A stretch of 64,000 nt of DNA, taken from the NCBI GenBank assembly GCA_037200685.1, contig JBBCIG010000012.1, positions 62,001-126,000 of the forward strand. The letters are read 5' to 3'. Within the stretch, counting starts at the first letter, position 1, and each line of letters opens with the position of its first letter. Of the stretch, positions 17,962 through 26,495 are shown piece after piece. Origin of the DNA: JAJKIP01 sp037200685 (lineage in GTDB: Bacteria; Bacteroidota; Bacteroidia; Chitinophagales; Chitinophagaceae). The translations under genes were made by a program, and so were the position numbers. The notes under the pieces were generated by a model. That model worked only from the letters and a program-made list of their open reading frames with translations. It did no database searches and had not been told where the DNA came from.

Positions 17962-18281
17962 TTAATCGTAGAATTCAAATAAATATTTTTCTTTGTACTC
18001 AATTTCATATCGTTTCAAAAATTTTTCTCTTTGATAAAAGATGATGAGTTTGATTTGACATCTCTTACAAGATCGGAGATTGATATATCGGGCTTAATAC
18101 TAACCAGGAGATGTGAATGATCGGGCATGCAATAAATCGCATACAGCTTCTGCTTTTTATTGGCAATGATACCTGAAATGTATTTTTGCAATTCTTCGCG
18201 GAATAATTCATTAATAAGGCATTCCCGTCCTTTTACGGCAAATATAATCTGTATAAATATTTGAGAATAGGTATTGGGCAC
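17962..18281 (-). pseudogene. IS200/REP-associated (Y1) transposase remnant with internal deletion
   Basis: The intact frame encodes 88 residues beginning MPNTYSQIFIQIIFAVKGRE, with the HUH-type motif MPDHSHLLV and SISDLVRDVKSNSSSFIKEK, typical of Bacteroidota Y1 transposases. It then stops. Reading on in the +1 frame gives FLKRYEIEYKEKYLFEFYD and a stop at 17962-17964, which is the usual C-terminus of the same family. The central segment, which carries the catalytic tyrosine helix (about 40-50 residues in intact members of about 150 aa), is missing. The junction lies in an A/T run at about 18014-18020. The product could not be active. It sits beside palindromic REP-like sequences, the usual substrate of this family, and inside the parE-parC transcription unit. 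Confidence 0.82.
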
Positions 18282-18310
18282 TTTTTGTTATATGCTTATT
18301 TAAACATTAC

Positions 18311-18496
18311 GCTCCTACGGAGCTATTCCTTTTTGATTATTTGTTGCTACTAACATCGGGGCTCCTACGGAGCCAATTATTAAAGTTGACTTATTTTAAT
18401 TCTATAGCGACTTATAAAAATCATCCACTAATAGTCCAAGCGGGACGCCATGTTAGTAAAAATTTTCCCTCGTAAACCACTGAGCCCCGTAGGGGC
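18311..18496. repeat. Three REP-like hairpins (GCTCC-TAC-GGAGC type)
   Basis: Three short hairpins with three-base loops: GCTCC-TAC-GGAGC at 18311-18323, GGCTCC-TAC-GGAGCC at 18360-18374 and GCCCC-GTA-GGGGC at 18484-18496 (reverse-complement loop). They surround the upstream side of the Y1 transposase remnant, as expected for RAYT/REP pairs. The rest of 18282-18514 shows no gene. Confidence 0.7.
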
Positions 18497-18514
18497 GATA
18501 TGTTCTCACGACAA

Positions 18515-19372
18515 TTAATCAGCAATTAAATTTCCTTCTGATACGTTTAATTCCTGTGCTTTCGCACCTTTTAATTTTACATCAAATTCCTTCCATCCTT
18601 TATTCACATCACCCGTTGTTTCAATTTTCTCTTTCTCTATTAACTGTTTCATCCGCCACATTAGAAATACATCGCCTGTTTTTATTTTCATACGGTTTAA
18701 TGTATTCGATAAAACCCTTGTCGCCTTTTGCCATTCAGGCGTAAGGTTCTTTACTATTTCACTATCATAAAAATTCTCTTCTTTCGTTACGATTTTTTTT
18801 CCACCTTCCAGCATTCTCACTACGGCATTTCCCTCCATTAGTTTTTTCCATTCGTCAGGATCTACTTCAAATTCACTGAGTGTAATCGGGCGGCAAAGCT
18901 TTTTTGCTTTTATAAATTCCTTGGGTTGTATTTCCTGCAACCAGGAAGGATAAAACAACTGACCTTTTTCATTGATAAAAGGAAGATTGTTCATATATAA
19001 CACCATCACCCTTCCCTGGTATTCTTTTAATTGTGGCATCAGCCAATAGTAGCCGCATACATCATGCTGGTTCTGTCCCATCCATATCCAAACCTGTTCA
19101 TCAGGATTGGCGTCTAATTTTTCTTTGATCTCTTTTACGGTTTGCCTGTCATCAAAACTACCAGCGAGTTCTTCCTTATAAGGCGAACCTTGCAGCAATG
19201 TTTTCCACCATTCCACTCTTGCATTCCAGCCTTCTTCCGTGTCAATGCCCGTTAATGGCCCCACAGCAAAATCATCTTTTATTTGTATCACTTCCCCGGT
19301 TAATGCTTCGTCCAGCTCAATCGCTTTTTGTATTAACTCAACTTCACTTTCATTAAAAACAATGTGTATCAT
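18515..19372 (-). CDS. DUF1835 domain protein
   Basis: This 285-aa cytoplasmic protein begins MIHIVFNESEVELIQKAIEL, the opening of the DUF1835 domain (about residues 1-125), and continues with a DUF3658-like C-terminal half ending in a winged-helix-like KTGDVFLMWRMKQLIEKEKI region. The family has no established activity. The IQIKDDFAVGPL, VWIWMGQNQHDVCGYYWL and RVMVLYMNNLPF segments are typical. It starts two bases after the methyltransferase stop, so it is probably co-transcribed with parE and the methyltransferase. There is no membrane segment. Its presence inside the topo IV gene cluster is positional, not evidence of a role in topology. Confidence 0.82.
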   Translation of the reverse strand: MIHIVFNESEVELIQKAIELDEALTGEVIQIKDDFAVGPLTGIDTEEGWNARVEWWKTLLQGSPYKEELAGSFDDRQTVKEIKEKLDANPDEQVWIWMGQNQHDVCGYYWLMPQLKEYQGRVMVLYMNNLPFINEKGQLFYPSWLQEIQPKEFIKAKKLCRPITLSEFEVDPDEWKKLMEGNAVVRMLEGGKKIVTKEENFYDSEIVKNLTPEWQKATRVLSNTLNRMKIKTGDVFLMWRMKQLIEKEKIETTGDVNKGWKEFDVKLKGAKAQELNVSEGNLIAD

Positions 19373-19374
19373 GT

Positions 19375-20100
19375 CTATTTCTTAATTTTTATAGCTAAAA
19401 ATAAATAGTTGTTAGCCGCCCCAATCACTTCATAATTCACATAAAAACTTTCTGTGAAAATTTTAAACGCCATAAACTCGTGTTTTGGCACTGCGAATTC
19501 ATCAAATAAAATAATATCGCCATCATTTAATACCCTGTATAATTGCGATAAACTAAAAAGAGTTGCGCTGAAAATATCAGCATCCATATGGATGAGTTTT
19601 CTTTTCCCACCTTTATATTGCTCGAGGAATGGGTTTAAGGTATCCTGGAAAAGTCCTTTATAAAAAGAAGCCCGCGGATCATTTATATTTAAAGATTCGA
19701 ATGCAACAGCCATAGACCCTTTCTCAAAATGTCCAAACGCTTCGGGCAATCCTTCAAACGTATCAAAGCCAAAAAATCTTGAACCTGGATTTTTATTATG
19801 TTCAAGCCACCAATTAAAAGAAAGGCCACCACAAACACCGAATTCCAGATAATCTATCTCTGCGCCCTTTAACTGTTCCTGCTTACTTACAGCTTCATAT
19901 AAATTTATCCGACGGTTGTAATCCCAGTTGCTTTTATACCAGTCGTTATATCCCGTAACCTTTGTTTGCTTTCTCCATTTACTTAGTTTCGACATGTAAA
20001 TGAGATTGGACATAAAGCCGGTGAATGGTTCGACTATCCCGTGCAATCGCCATTTCATAAACAGCGATTTTGTTTTTCGTATAATGCTAAGCTTGCTCAT
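19375..20100 (-). CDS. TylF/MycF-like class I SAM-dependent methyltransferase
   Basis: It probably methylates a small molecule or sugar with SAM. The 241-aa protein shows the TylF-family glycine motif YLEFGVCGGLSFNWWL (about 85-100), FGFDTFEGLPEAF (motif II), and the acidic metal or catalytic segment HMDADIFSATLFSLSQL, followed by DIILFDEFAVPKHE. The first 60 residues are basic and variable. Its start is two bases after the parE stop, and the DUF1835 gene follows immediately, so the three are likely one transcript. The substrate cannot be deduced; macrocin O-methyltransferase annotation would be over-specific. The frame is clean. Confidence 0.82.
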   Translation of the reverse strand: MSKLSIIRKTKSLFMKWRLHGIVEPFTGFMSNLIYMSKLSKWRKQTKVTGYNDWYKSNWDYNRRINLYEAVSKQEQLKGAEIDYLEFGVCGGLSFNWWLEHNKNPGSRFFGFDTFEGLPEAFGHFEKGSMAVAFESLNINDPRASFYKGLFQDTLNPFLEQYKGGKRKLIHMDADIFSATLFSLSQLYRVLNDGDIILFDEFAVPKHEFMAFKIFTESFYVNYEVIGAANNYLFLAIKIKK

Positions 20101-20102
20101 TC

Positions 20103-21999
20103 TTAAACCGTTTCTTCCACTTTATCCAGCTCCACTCTCAGGTTATCGATAATAAATTCCTGCCTGTCAGGTGTATTTTTCCCCATATAGTATTCCAGCA
20201 ATTGTTGAATATGATCTCCCTGTTCCAGGCGCATCAATTCTTTTTTCATATCAGGGCCGATAAAACGGGCGAACTCGTCCGGACTTATTTCACCCAAGCC
20301 TTTAAAACGTGTGATCTCCGGCTTGCTGCCTATTTTTTTAATAGCGGCCTGCTTCTCCGTTTCATCATAACAATAAATCGTTTCCTGTTTGTTACGTACC
20401 CTGAACAACGGCGTTTGCAACACATACACTTTCTCATGCTTCACCAGGTCAGGAAAAAATTGCAGAAAGAAAGTCATTAATAATAAGCGGATATGCATGC
20501 CGTCCACATCGGCATCGGTAGCGATCACTACGTTGTTAAACCGTAACCCTTCCAATCCATCTTCTATATTCAACGCATGTTGCAGTAAATTGAATTCTTC
20601 ATTTTCATACACCACTTTCTTGGTAAGTCCAAAACAGTTCAATGGTTTACCACGCAAACTAAACACCGCTTGTATTTCTACATTTCTTGCTTTGGTAATT
20701 GATCCGCTGGCGCTGTCACCTTCCGTAATAAAAATGGTCGTTTCTTTTTGTTTAGCGACAAATTCCTCTTTGCCTTTAGTGGGTGGATCTTCATCCAAAT
20801 GATAACGGCAATCCCTGAGTTTTTTATTATGAAGGTTCGCTTTCTTCGCCCTGTCATTCGCCAGCTTTTTAATACCGGCCATTTCCTTTCTTTCTTTTTC
20901 GCTTTGTTCGATGCGTTTCTTCAATCCTTCGGCGACGGTTGGATTCTTATGAAGAAAATTATCCAGTTCTTTCGCAAGGAAATCACCAACAAACTGTTTC
21001 ATGCTCGGCCCGTCAATATCCACATTCACGGAGCCCAGTTTTTGTTTTTGTTTGCGATTCAAACACAGGCTCTACCACTCTTACTGAAACAGCAGCGACA
21101 ATACCAGTACGTATGTCCGACGCATCATAATCTTTTTTATAGTAATCACGGATCGTTTTTACATACGCTTCCCTGAATGCCTGCTGGTGCGTACCACCCT
21201 GCGTAGTATGTTGCCCGTTCACAAAACTGTGAATGTCCTCGCCATAATCATTATTGTGTGTAATCGCCACTTCAATATCATTTCCTCTCAGGTGAATGAT
21301 CGGGTAACGCAGTTCATCTTCATTTGTTTTACGTTGCAAAAGGTCCAGCAAGCCATTACGGCTGATATATGTTTTACCATTGAAAAGAATTTTCAATCCC
21401 GCATTCAGGTAACAATAATTCCAGATCTGATCTTCTAAAAATTGTGAATGAAATTTAAAATTCCTGAACATAGAATCATCAGGAATAAAAGTCACCACGG
21501 TTCCATTTTCTTCACCGGTCTTCGCTTCTTTATGTTCTTTTGTTAATGCGCCCCTGTTAAATTCTGCTGTTTTCTCTTTGCCTTCACGGATTGCAGTTAC
21601 TTTAAAATAATCACTTAACGCATTCACCGCTTTTGTACCCACACCATTCAATCCCACAGATTTCTGAAATACTTTACTGTCGAACTTCGCACCGGTATTT
21701 ACTTTACTTACAGCGTCAATCACTTTACCCAACGGAATACCACGGCCATAATCACGGACCGTTACTTGTTTTCCTTCCACCGTCAGTTCAACTGTTTTAC
21801 CATGGCCCATGGCGAATTCATCAATGCAGTTATCCATCACTTCTTTCACCAGCACATAAATACCATCATCGGGGCTGCTGCCATCGCCGAGTTTACCAAT
21901 ATACATGCCCGGCCGCAAGCGAATATGTTCTTTCCAGTCGAGGGATTTGATACTGTCTTCCGTGTAGTCAAAAAGGTTGGTTTCTTTTTCTTTAGCCAT
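20103..21999 (-). pseudogene. parE: DNA topoisomerase IV subunit B, split by one frameshift
   Basis: ParE is the ATPase subunit of topoisomerase IV. The N-terminal part (start MAKEKETNLFDYTEDSIKSL at 21999) has the GHKL ATP site EVMDNCIDEF, DYGRGIPLG and GLNGVGTKAVNALS. The C-terminal part, in another frame to the stop at 20103, has the TOPRIM motifs TEGDSASG and DADVDGMHIR and the QKETIYCYD-type family insert. The two frames join at about 21044: the run after CAAACAAAAAC holds five A where four would restore ...QTKTKLGSVNVDIDG. A one-base insertion in a homopolymer is therefore enough to break the gene. Topo IV is essential, parC nearby is intact, and similar single-base errors occur elsewhere in the window, so a consensus error is the likeliest cause. 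Repaired length is about 630 aa, normal for ParE. Confidence 0.93.
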
Positions 22000-22039
22000 T
22001 ACAAGTGGTACGTTATTATTTTAAAAAAATATTTTGTTA

Positions 22040-22099
22040 TCAGCTTCGGTTCCCTGATCATCGTCCCTTGCGTCGCACTCTTCAACGTCCCGTTCGCTA
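22040..22099 (-). repeat. Mosaic intergenic repeat, copy C (partial, inverted)
   Basis: Contains CAGCTTCGGTT, TTGCGTCGCACTCTTCAACG and TCCCGTTCGCTA, the reverse complement of the core in copies A and I. It lies upstream of parE. Confidence 0.65.
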
Positions 22100-22378
22100 A
22101 TGATCAATTAGGCACCATGATTTAAGATTTCATATCCTTCTTCTAAATCCTTCTAATCTACCCAAATCATGGTTCAGACAAAGCAGGCAAATATACCAAA
22201 ACGAAAAGTGCTCGTAGGATTTTGACTTATCAACGTATGTGGAAAAAAAAGACAACTTGAAAGTTGCTAATTAGAATTTGTAGTTTTGAATTAGAATAGC
22301 CCAGAAATAAAAGAAATCAAACAATTACTCAGCGTGGACAATCATAATTTCCACCCATTTTTATATAAATTAATTTAA
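22100..22378. other. Intergenic region between parE and the retropepsin gene
   Basis: It includes CTTCTAAATCCTTCTAATCT and CCCAAATCATGGTTCAGAC (22138-22177), which look like another dispersed Bacteroidota intergenic repeat, then AT-rich sequence. No ORF or clear -7/-33 promoter pair is seen. Confidence 0.4.
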
Positions 22379-23245
22379 ATGAGATTCATAAATGTCTTTT
22401 TAATCTTATTTCTAACGCATACTTTAGGTTATTCCCAAACAGTGGTAAAATTGACTAAAAAAGGTAGCTTATATTTTATCCCTTGTAAAATTAATGGCGT
22501 GTCCTTAGATTTCATTTTTGATACTGGGGCTTCTGATGTTTTAATCTCAAAGGAAGTAGCAATCAATTTGCAAAAACAAGGGAAAATAAAAAATTCTGAT
22601 TTCCTAATGGAACCTCAAAAATATCAAACAGCAAGCGGGGATATTATTGAAAATGAAATTATCTATTTAAAAGAAATTGAAATTAATGGACTTGTCTTGA
22701 ATGATGTGAAAGCAAGCATATCAACAACTCCACAAGCTCCTTTGTTATTAGGACAATCCGTTTTGTCAAAATTTGGAGAATATACATTTAACTATAGTTC
22801 TAATAATTTGACGATTAATTCAAATATTAAAGTGGATATCAATAAACAATTGGAACAGTATAAAAAGAAAATGAAAGAAAGTGGCTTTAATCTACCAGAT
22901 CAAGAAAGCTATTTACAAAAAATGATTAGAAATGAAAAAATTAAACGAGAAATAAATTATTTAGTAGAGTTTGAAATTGTAAAGATTTCTGAGGAAATCA
23001 AATCAGATGGTAAAGTATTAAGCTTTAGTTACGATATAACAAATAACTCAATTTATGATTATACGTTTGTTCCATTAGGGTTCAATTATGTATTTATTGA
23101 CATTTTTACAGACGATGGAAAAATATATTCTGACAAACAAAGTATGAAAGACATACTAGCTAACAAAACCGCTGAAGGTCATGTCATTTCTGTGAATATT
23201 CGAAATAAGAAAGCGAAATATTTTAGAATATATCCCTGTTTCTAA
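22379..23245 (+). CDS. Secreted retropepsin-like aspartyl protease
   Basis: This 288-aa protein begins with a signal peptide (MRFINVFLILFLTHTLGYSQ). A retroviral-type aspartyl protease domain follows (about 22-160): the catalytic DTGAS is at residues 48-52 after LDFIF, SGDIIENEIIYLKEIEINGL forms the flap-like strand region, and PLLLGQSVLSKFGEYTFN is the family's conserved LLG segment. Such domains act as homodimers. The C-terminal 125 residues are charged and helical, then beta (VEFEIVKISEEIKSDGK, a DUF4352-like possibility), with no assigned role. The coding sequence is distinctly more AT-rich than its neighbours (many AAA, ATT, TTT), which suggests acquisition by transfer. It stands alone. 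Confidence 0.78.
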   Translation: MRFINVFLILFLTHTLGYSQTVVKLTKKGSLYFIPCKINGVSLDFIFDTGASDVLISKEVAINLQKQGKIKNSDFLMEPQKYQTASGDIIENEIIYLKEIEINGLVLNDVKASISTTPQAPLLLGQSVLSKFGEYTFNYSSNNLTINSNIKVDINKQLEQYKKKMKESGFNLPDQESYLQKMIRNEKIKREINYLVEFEIVKISEEIKSDGKVLSFSYDITNNSIYDYTFVPLGFNYVFIDIFTDDGKIYSDKQSMKDILANKTAEGHVISVNIRNKKAKYFRIYPCF

Positions 23246-23316
23246 ATCTTCTTTTAATTATTAATTAATAACACTGTACAAAATGTATCATTGCAAGCGG
23301 ATTTGATCTTTAATAG

Positions 23317-23992
23317 TTACAACTCTATTGTAATCACGGCGTCCTTGCCTCCCAATTTCTCCAAAATGCTTTTAATTCCCGCTATCATTTTATCAGGCCC
23401 GCAGATATAAAAGTTTTGGCTAAAGTCTTTGATCTTTTCTTTTAAATATTCTTCATCAATAGCATGATGGTCATAACCGGGAACTTCTTCTTTTGTGAGT
23501 GTATTCACAAAATTATTTCCCAGCATAGCGCTGAACTCATCTTTCAAAATAATATCCCTATGCGTTTTGTTAGAAAACAAAAGCATATTATTTCCCAGTT
23601 GATTATCCTTTTGCAATTGTCTTAAAATAGCAATGAACGGCGTTACGCCTGCCCCGCCTGCTATAAATACACCTTCTCCTTTGTATTGAATAGCTCCCCA
23701 TACATCATGCAGCAACAATTCATCTCCTGTTTTCAACTGGCCTAATTGGTTAGTAACACCATCATGATCTGAATATATTTTGATCGTGAATTCCAAATGA
23801 TCCCATTCATTCAAGCTGGTAAAGGTGAACGGTCTTCTTTCTGTTTTCCACTTGTTGTCGTTGATAGATACTTCCGTTGCCTGCCCCCGGTATGAATGTA
23901 TAGTTGGCCGGTTTCTCCACTTTAAAACGCCGCACATTATGCGTGACCGGCTCGACAGAAAGTATCCTGACAATATGTTCTTCCATACTCAT
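23317..23992 (-). pseudogene. Ferredoxin-NADP+/flavodoxin reductase-type oxidoreductase, one frameshift
   Basis: A small FAD/NAD(P)-binding reductase. The start MSMEEHIVRILSVEPVTHNV (23992) leads into FKVEKPANYTFIPG, and the second frame continues QATEVSIND, RRPFTFTS (flavin-binding RxxxS-type motif), GDELLLHDVWG, then the NAD(P) motif FIAGGAGVTPFIAIL and YICGPDKM near the C-terminus. The two frames meet at 23883-23887, where five C on the plus strand (five G in the gene) should be four to give IPGQATEVS. Repaired length is about 225 aa, without a ferredoxin domain. The electron partner is unknown. It stands alone on the minus strand. Confidence 0.83.
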
Positions 23993-24101
23993 ATTCTAAA
24001 AAATTTGAATTTCCACAAATATCAAATAATTCTGATTGGGGCTCTTTTTTTGCAAAGCGACCGTCTCTTTAAAAAACCGGTTGGCGTATTTTGCGTTAGC
24101 C

Positions 24102-24534
24102 ATGCAGGTAAAACTGATTCCTTACAAAACTCCGGAATATAATCAAGCCATCCAACTTCGGACAGAGGTGCTTCGCCGCCCACTGGGATTATCATTTACT
24201 AAAGAACAACTAGATGCTGAAAAAGATGACATCATCATTGGCGCTTTTGAAAACAATCAATTGGTTGGCTGCTGCGTCCTCACTCCGCAGGATGACACCG
24301 TTATTCAATTGCGGCAAATGGCAGTCCGGGAAAATGTGCAGACAAAAGGCGTGGGAAAAAGCATTTTAGCATTCGCCGAAAAGATTGCGAAGGAAAAAGG
24401 ATATATTTTATTGATGATGCATGCCCGTAATACGGCACTGGGCTTTTACCCAAAAAAGCGGTTATGAAATAAAAGGAGATGTGTTCATTGAAGTGACGAT
24501 ACCGCATTATTACATGGAAAAGAAGTTGCAATGA
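24102..24534 (+). pseudogene. GNAT-family N-acetyltransferase, one frameshift near the C-terminus
   Basis: A small acetyltransferase using acetyl-CoA; substrate unknown. The start MQVKLIPYKTPEYNQAIQLR is at 24102; sequence upstream of it is not coding. The N-terminal beta-strand, the LRRPLGLSFTKEQLDAE family segment and the acetyl-CoA loop RQMAVRENVQTKGVGKSILA (Q-x-x-G-V/I-G) are present, then ILLMMHARNTALGFYPK. The frame breaks in a run of six A (24452-24457). Removing one A gives SGYEIKGDVFIEVTIPHYYM and a stop at 24532-24534, the standard GNAT end (144 aa). Likely a consensus error; otherwise the last strand is lost. Confidence 0.85.
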
Positions 24535-24567
24535 GAGACAATAGGCAATTGGAATAGCTATGAATGC

Positions 24568-24640
24568 TGAATAGCACCTCACCTAGCCCTGCCTACCGGC
24601 AGGCAGGCTCTCCTAAAGGAGAGGAACAAACACACAGCCC
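24568..24640. repeat. Palindrome-bearing intergenic repeat, copy 1
   Basis: Contains CACCTCACCTAGCCC, the palindrome-rich CCTGCCTACCGGCAGGCAGG, then CTCTCCTAAAGGAGAGGAAC and ACACACAGCCC. The reverse complement recurs at 35205-35275 without the CCGGCAGG insert. Confidence 0.7.
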
Positions 24641-24678
24641 ATGCTTTGGAAGATCATAATTGAATAGGATACTTCTAA

Positions 24679-24752
24679 AATGCTGAATAGAATTACCGAA
24701 CCCTGAAGAGTGCGACGCAAACAGACGATGATAGTAGTACTACAGCCCGGCT
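24679..24752 (+). repeat. Mosaic intergenic repeat, copy D
   Basis: AATGCTGAATAGAATTACC, TGAAGAGTGCGACGCAA, ACAGACGATGATAGTAGTAC and TACAGCCCGG. Close match to copy I at 53.13 kb. Confidence 0.8.
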
Positions 24753-24760
24753 CCTACTAT

Positions 24761-25015
24761 TTAATTATCGAGTTCCCCTTCAAAGAAGCGTTCATTAAAT
24801 AACACCACATCGGGAGATACGTAATTCAGCAATGTCTTTTTAATGATTTGCTGTAACTCCTCCTTGCTGGCGCAATAAGCTTTGTTGATGAGAGATAGTT
24901 TGTAAGAATTGATTTTGTAAAATGCGAGACGGGCATTTTCTGCCGTATGATCATCTATAAAATGAAATTCCTCGGCAATATGTGCCTGATCACTACTGTG
25001 GTACGGGTGATTCAT
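24761..25015 (-). CDS. Small protein of unknown function
   Basis: An 84-aa ORF starting MNHPYHSSDQAHIAEEFHFI and ending FNERFFEGELDN. It is acidic, soluble and mostly helical (ENARLAFYKINSYKLSLINK, EELQQIIKKTLLNYVSPDVV). I do not recognise it. The frame is clean, the codon use resembles the host and no overlapping gene competes, but no promoter is evident. It lies right after intergenic repeat copy D. Confidence 0.5.
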   Translation of the reverse strand: MNHPYHSSDQAHIAEEFHFIDDHTAENARLAFYKINSYKLSLINKAYCASKEELQQIIKKTLLNYVSPDVVLFNERFFEGELDN

Positions 25016-25170
25016 ACAATACGGATTGGTTTTTTCTAGAATAGGATTCGGGGTTAAAACGTGAAAATTGTTAACAAATTGCCCGATCCTGTTTTATAAC
25101 TGGAAATGAAGGGGTTTTTTGCCTTAAACTTTGCCCCCGCATTTAAATCCCAGCACAGAGGGCCAGAAAT

Positions 25171-25593
25171 ATGAAAAGATACACATCATCCTGCTTGTCC
25201 TGATTGCCGCCAGTATTGGCGTGTTAATCAGCTTCTTAGGTATAACCAGTACTTATGAGTCTGTAGCCGGAGCCAAGCAAAAACAGGGAAAAAAGCGTAA
25301 GCCTGATCGCCAAATTGGATAAGAGATTTCCTATAGAGTTTGATGAGAAAAAAAAATGCCAATTATTTAAAGTTTTACAGCTGTCGATTCATTGGGGGAG
25401 ACCGTAAAAGTAGTTTATCATGATGCAAAAACCTAGCAACTTAGAGCAGAGTGAACGTCTCGTGATGAAAGGGAAATATGTTATAGATCATTTTGAATGC
25501 AGTGAAATTCTGATGAAATGCCCTTCCAAATACAAGGATGATATGAAAGCGGCGGAAAAGAATATTCAATCAGCGGCTTTAAACAAGGAATAA
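25171..25593 (+). pseudogene. ccmE: Cytochrome c maturation protein CcmE, broken by about five indels
   Basis: CcmE is the periplasmic membrane-anchored haem chaperone for c-type cytochromes. Piecing frames together from ATG 25171 gives an N-terminal membrane anchor (KIHIILLVLIAASIGVLISF), then AKQKQGKSVSLIAKLDKRFP, NANYLKFYAVDSLGETVKVV, SERLVMKGKYVIDHFEC and ILMKCPSKYKDDM, with a stop at 25591-25593. This order and length (about 140 aa) match Bacteroidota CcmE, including the HFEC haem-site region. Breaks: one A too few after ATGAAAA; extra A in AAAAAA at about 25288; nine A instead of eight at about 25349; extra A in TTTACAGCT; and five A instead of four at about 25430. The identity is good; the sequence quality or the gene's integrity is not. 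Confidence 0.75.
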
Positions 25594-25672
25594 GCATGAG
25601 CGGTATGCAATTCGAGACTACTGTTACTCCGATTTTTAGAACATCGTACTTCGTACATCATACTTTCAGATA

Positions 25673-26328
25673 ATGGATTACACTGGTGAGCATCTTTTAC
25701 CTGGCCAACTCGGAAATTTCTTTATTGTACTTTCTTTGATTGCTTCAGCGGTTGCCACGTTTGCTTATTTCAAAGCGACACAAATTAAAAATGATATTGA
25801 TGCTGGTTATTGGAAAAAACTTGGCACGTTATGCTTTTATCACCGAAACCATTTCCATCATCACTGTTTTTGGTGTTCTTCTCTACATTGTATCCAATCA
25901 TTTATTTGAATATAAATATGCATGGCAGCATAGCAGCCGTTCATTGGAACCAAAAATATTTATTAGCCTGCTTCTGGGAAGGCCAGGAAGGCAGTTTTTT
26001 ATTATGGAGTTTCTGGGCATTGTGTATTAGGATTGATATTGATAAAAAAAGGAAAAACATGGGAAGCGCCAGTAATGACGGTGGTGAGCTTTATGCAATT
26101 TTGTCTTGCCACGATGATCGCCGGCATTTATATTTTCAAATTGGAAGATGGGATCCAATCCTTTTATCTTATTGAGAGATTCCGGTGTACTGGATAACGC
26201 CCCTGCCCTCCACGAAAGTTTTGATATCAATCAACCACTACGTGTTGATTATTTATCTGCGATAAAAGATGGCAATGATTTAAAACCCATTATTGCAGAA
26301 CTATTGGATGGTGATACATCCGCCTGTA
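25673..26328 (+). pseudogene. CcmF/CcsA-type cytochrome c assembly protein, 5' part only, multiple frameshifts
   Basis: CcmF-type proteins are membrane haem-handling factors for cytochrome c maturation. The pieced sequence starts MDYTGEHLLPGQLGNFFIVL at 25673, has transmembrane stretches (FITETISIITVFGVLLYIVS), CFWEGQEGSFLLWSFWALCI, VSFMQFCLATMIAGIYIF, and reaches the diagnostic NYWMVIHPPV at about 26299-26328. About six one-base insertions are needed (CTTGGC, CCAAAAATAT, TATTAGGATTG, TTGGAAGATGG, CCCATTATT and others). After HPPV the sequence jumps into a different gene, so more than half of CcmF is missing. It follows ccmE, the usual order. The first 220 residues are secure; the remainder is lost by deletion or mis-join. 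Confidence 0.75.
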
Positions 26329-26442
26329 GATGCGAAAGTAACGGACTCTGTGAAATTCGCCGAAGAGAGCCCTTTGCCGGATGACAGTGAAGTATTGAAA
26401 GATGTGTATATGGATAAAAATTATCCTTTCATTGTTGATTAA
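26329..26442 (+). pseudogene. 3' fragment of pyruvate dehydrogenase E1 alpha, joined to ccmF
   Basis: The frame that carries CcmF's WMVIHPPV continues without break as DAKVTDSVKFAEESPLPDDS and EVLKDVYMDKNYPFIVD, then stops at 26440-26442. VKFAEESPxPDxSEL-type endings followed by DVY and YPF are characteristic of the C-terminus of Pdh E1 alpha subunits in Bacteroidota. Only about 37 codons are present; the catalytic TPP-binding part is absent. Assignment is from the C-terminal motif alone. Confidence 0.6.
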
Positions 26443-26495
26443 TACCATTACTAACGGTAGCATCAATAATTAATATTTACTAATTAATATTTAAT

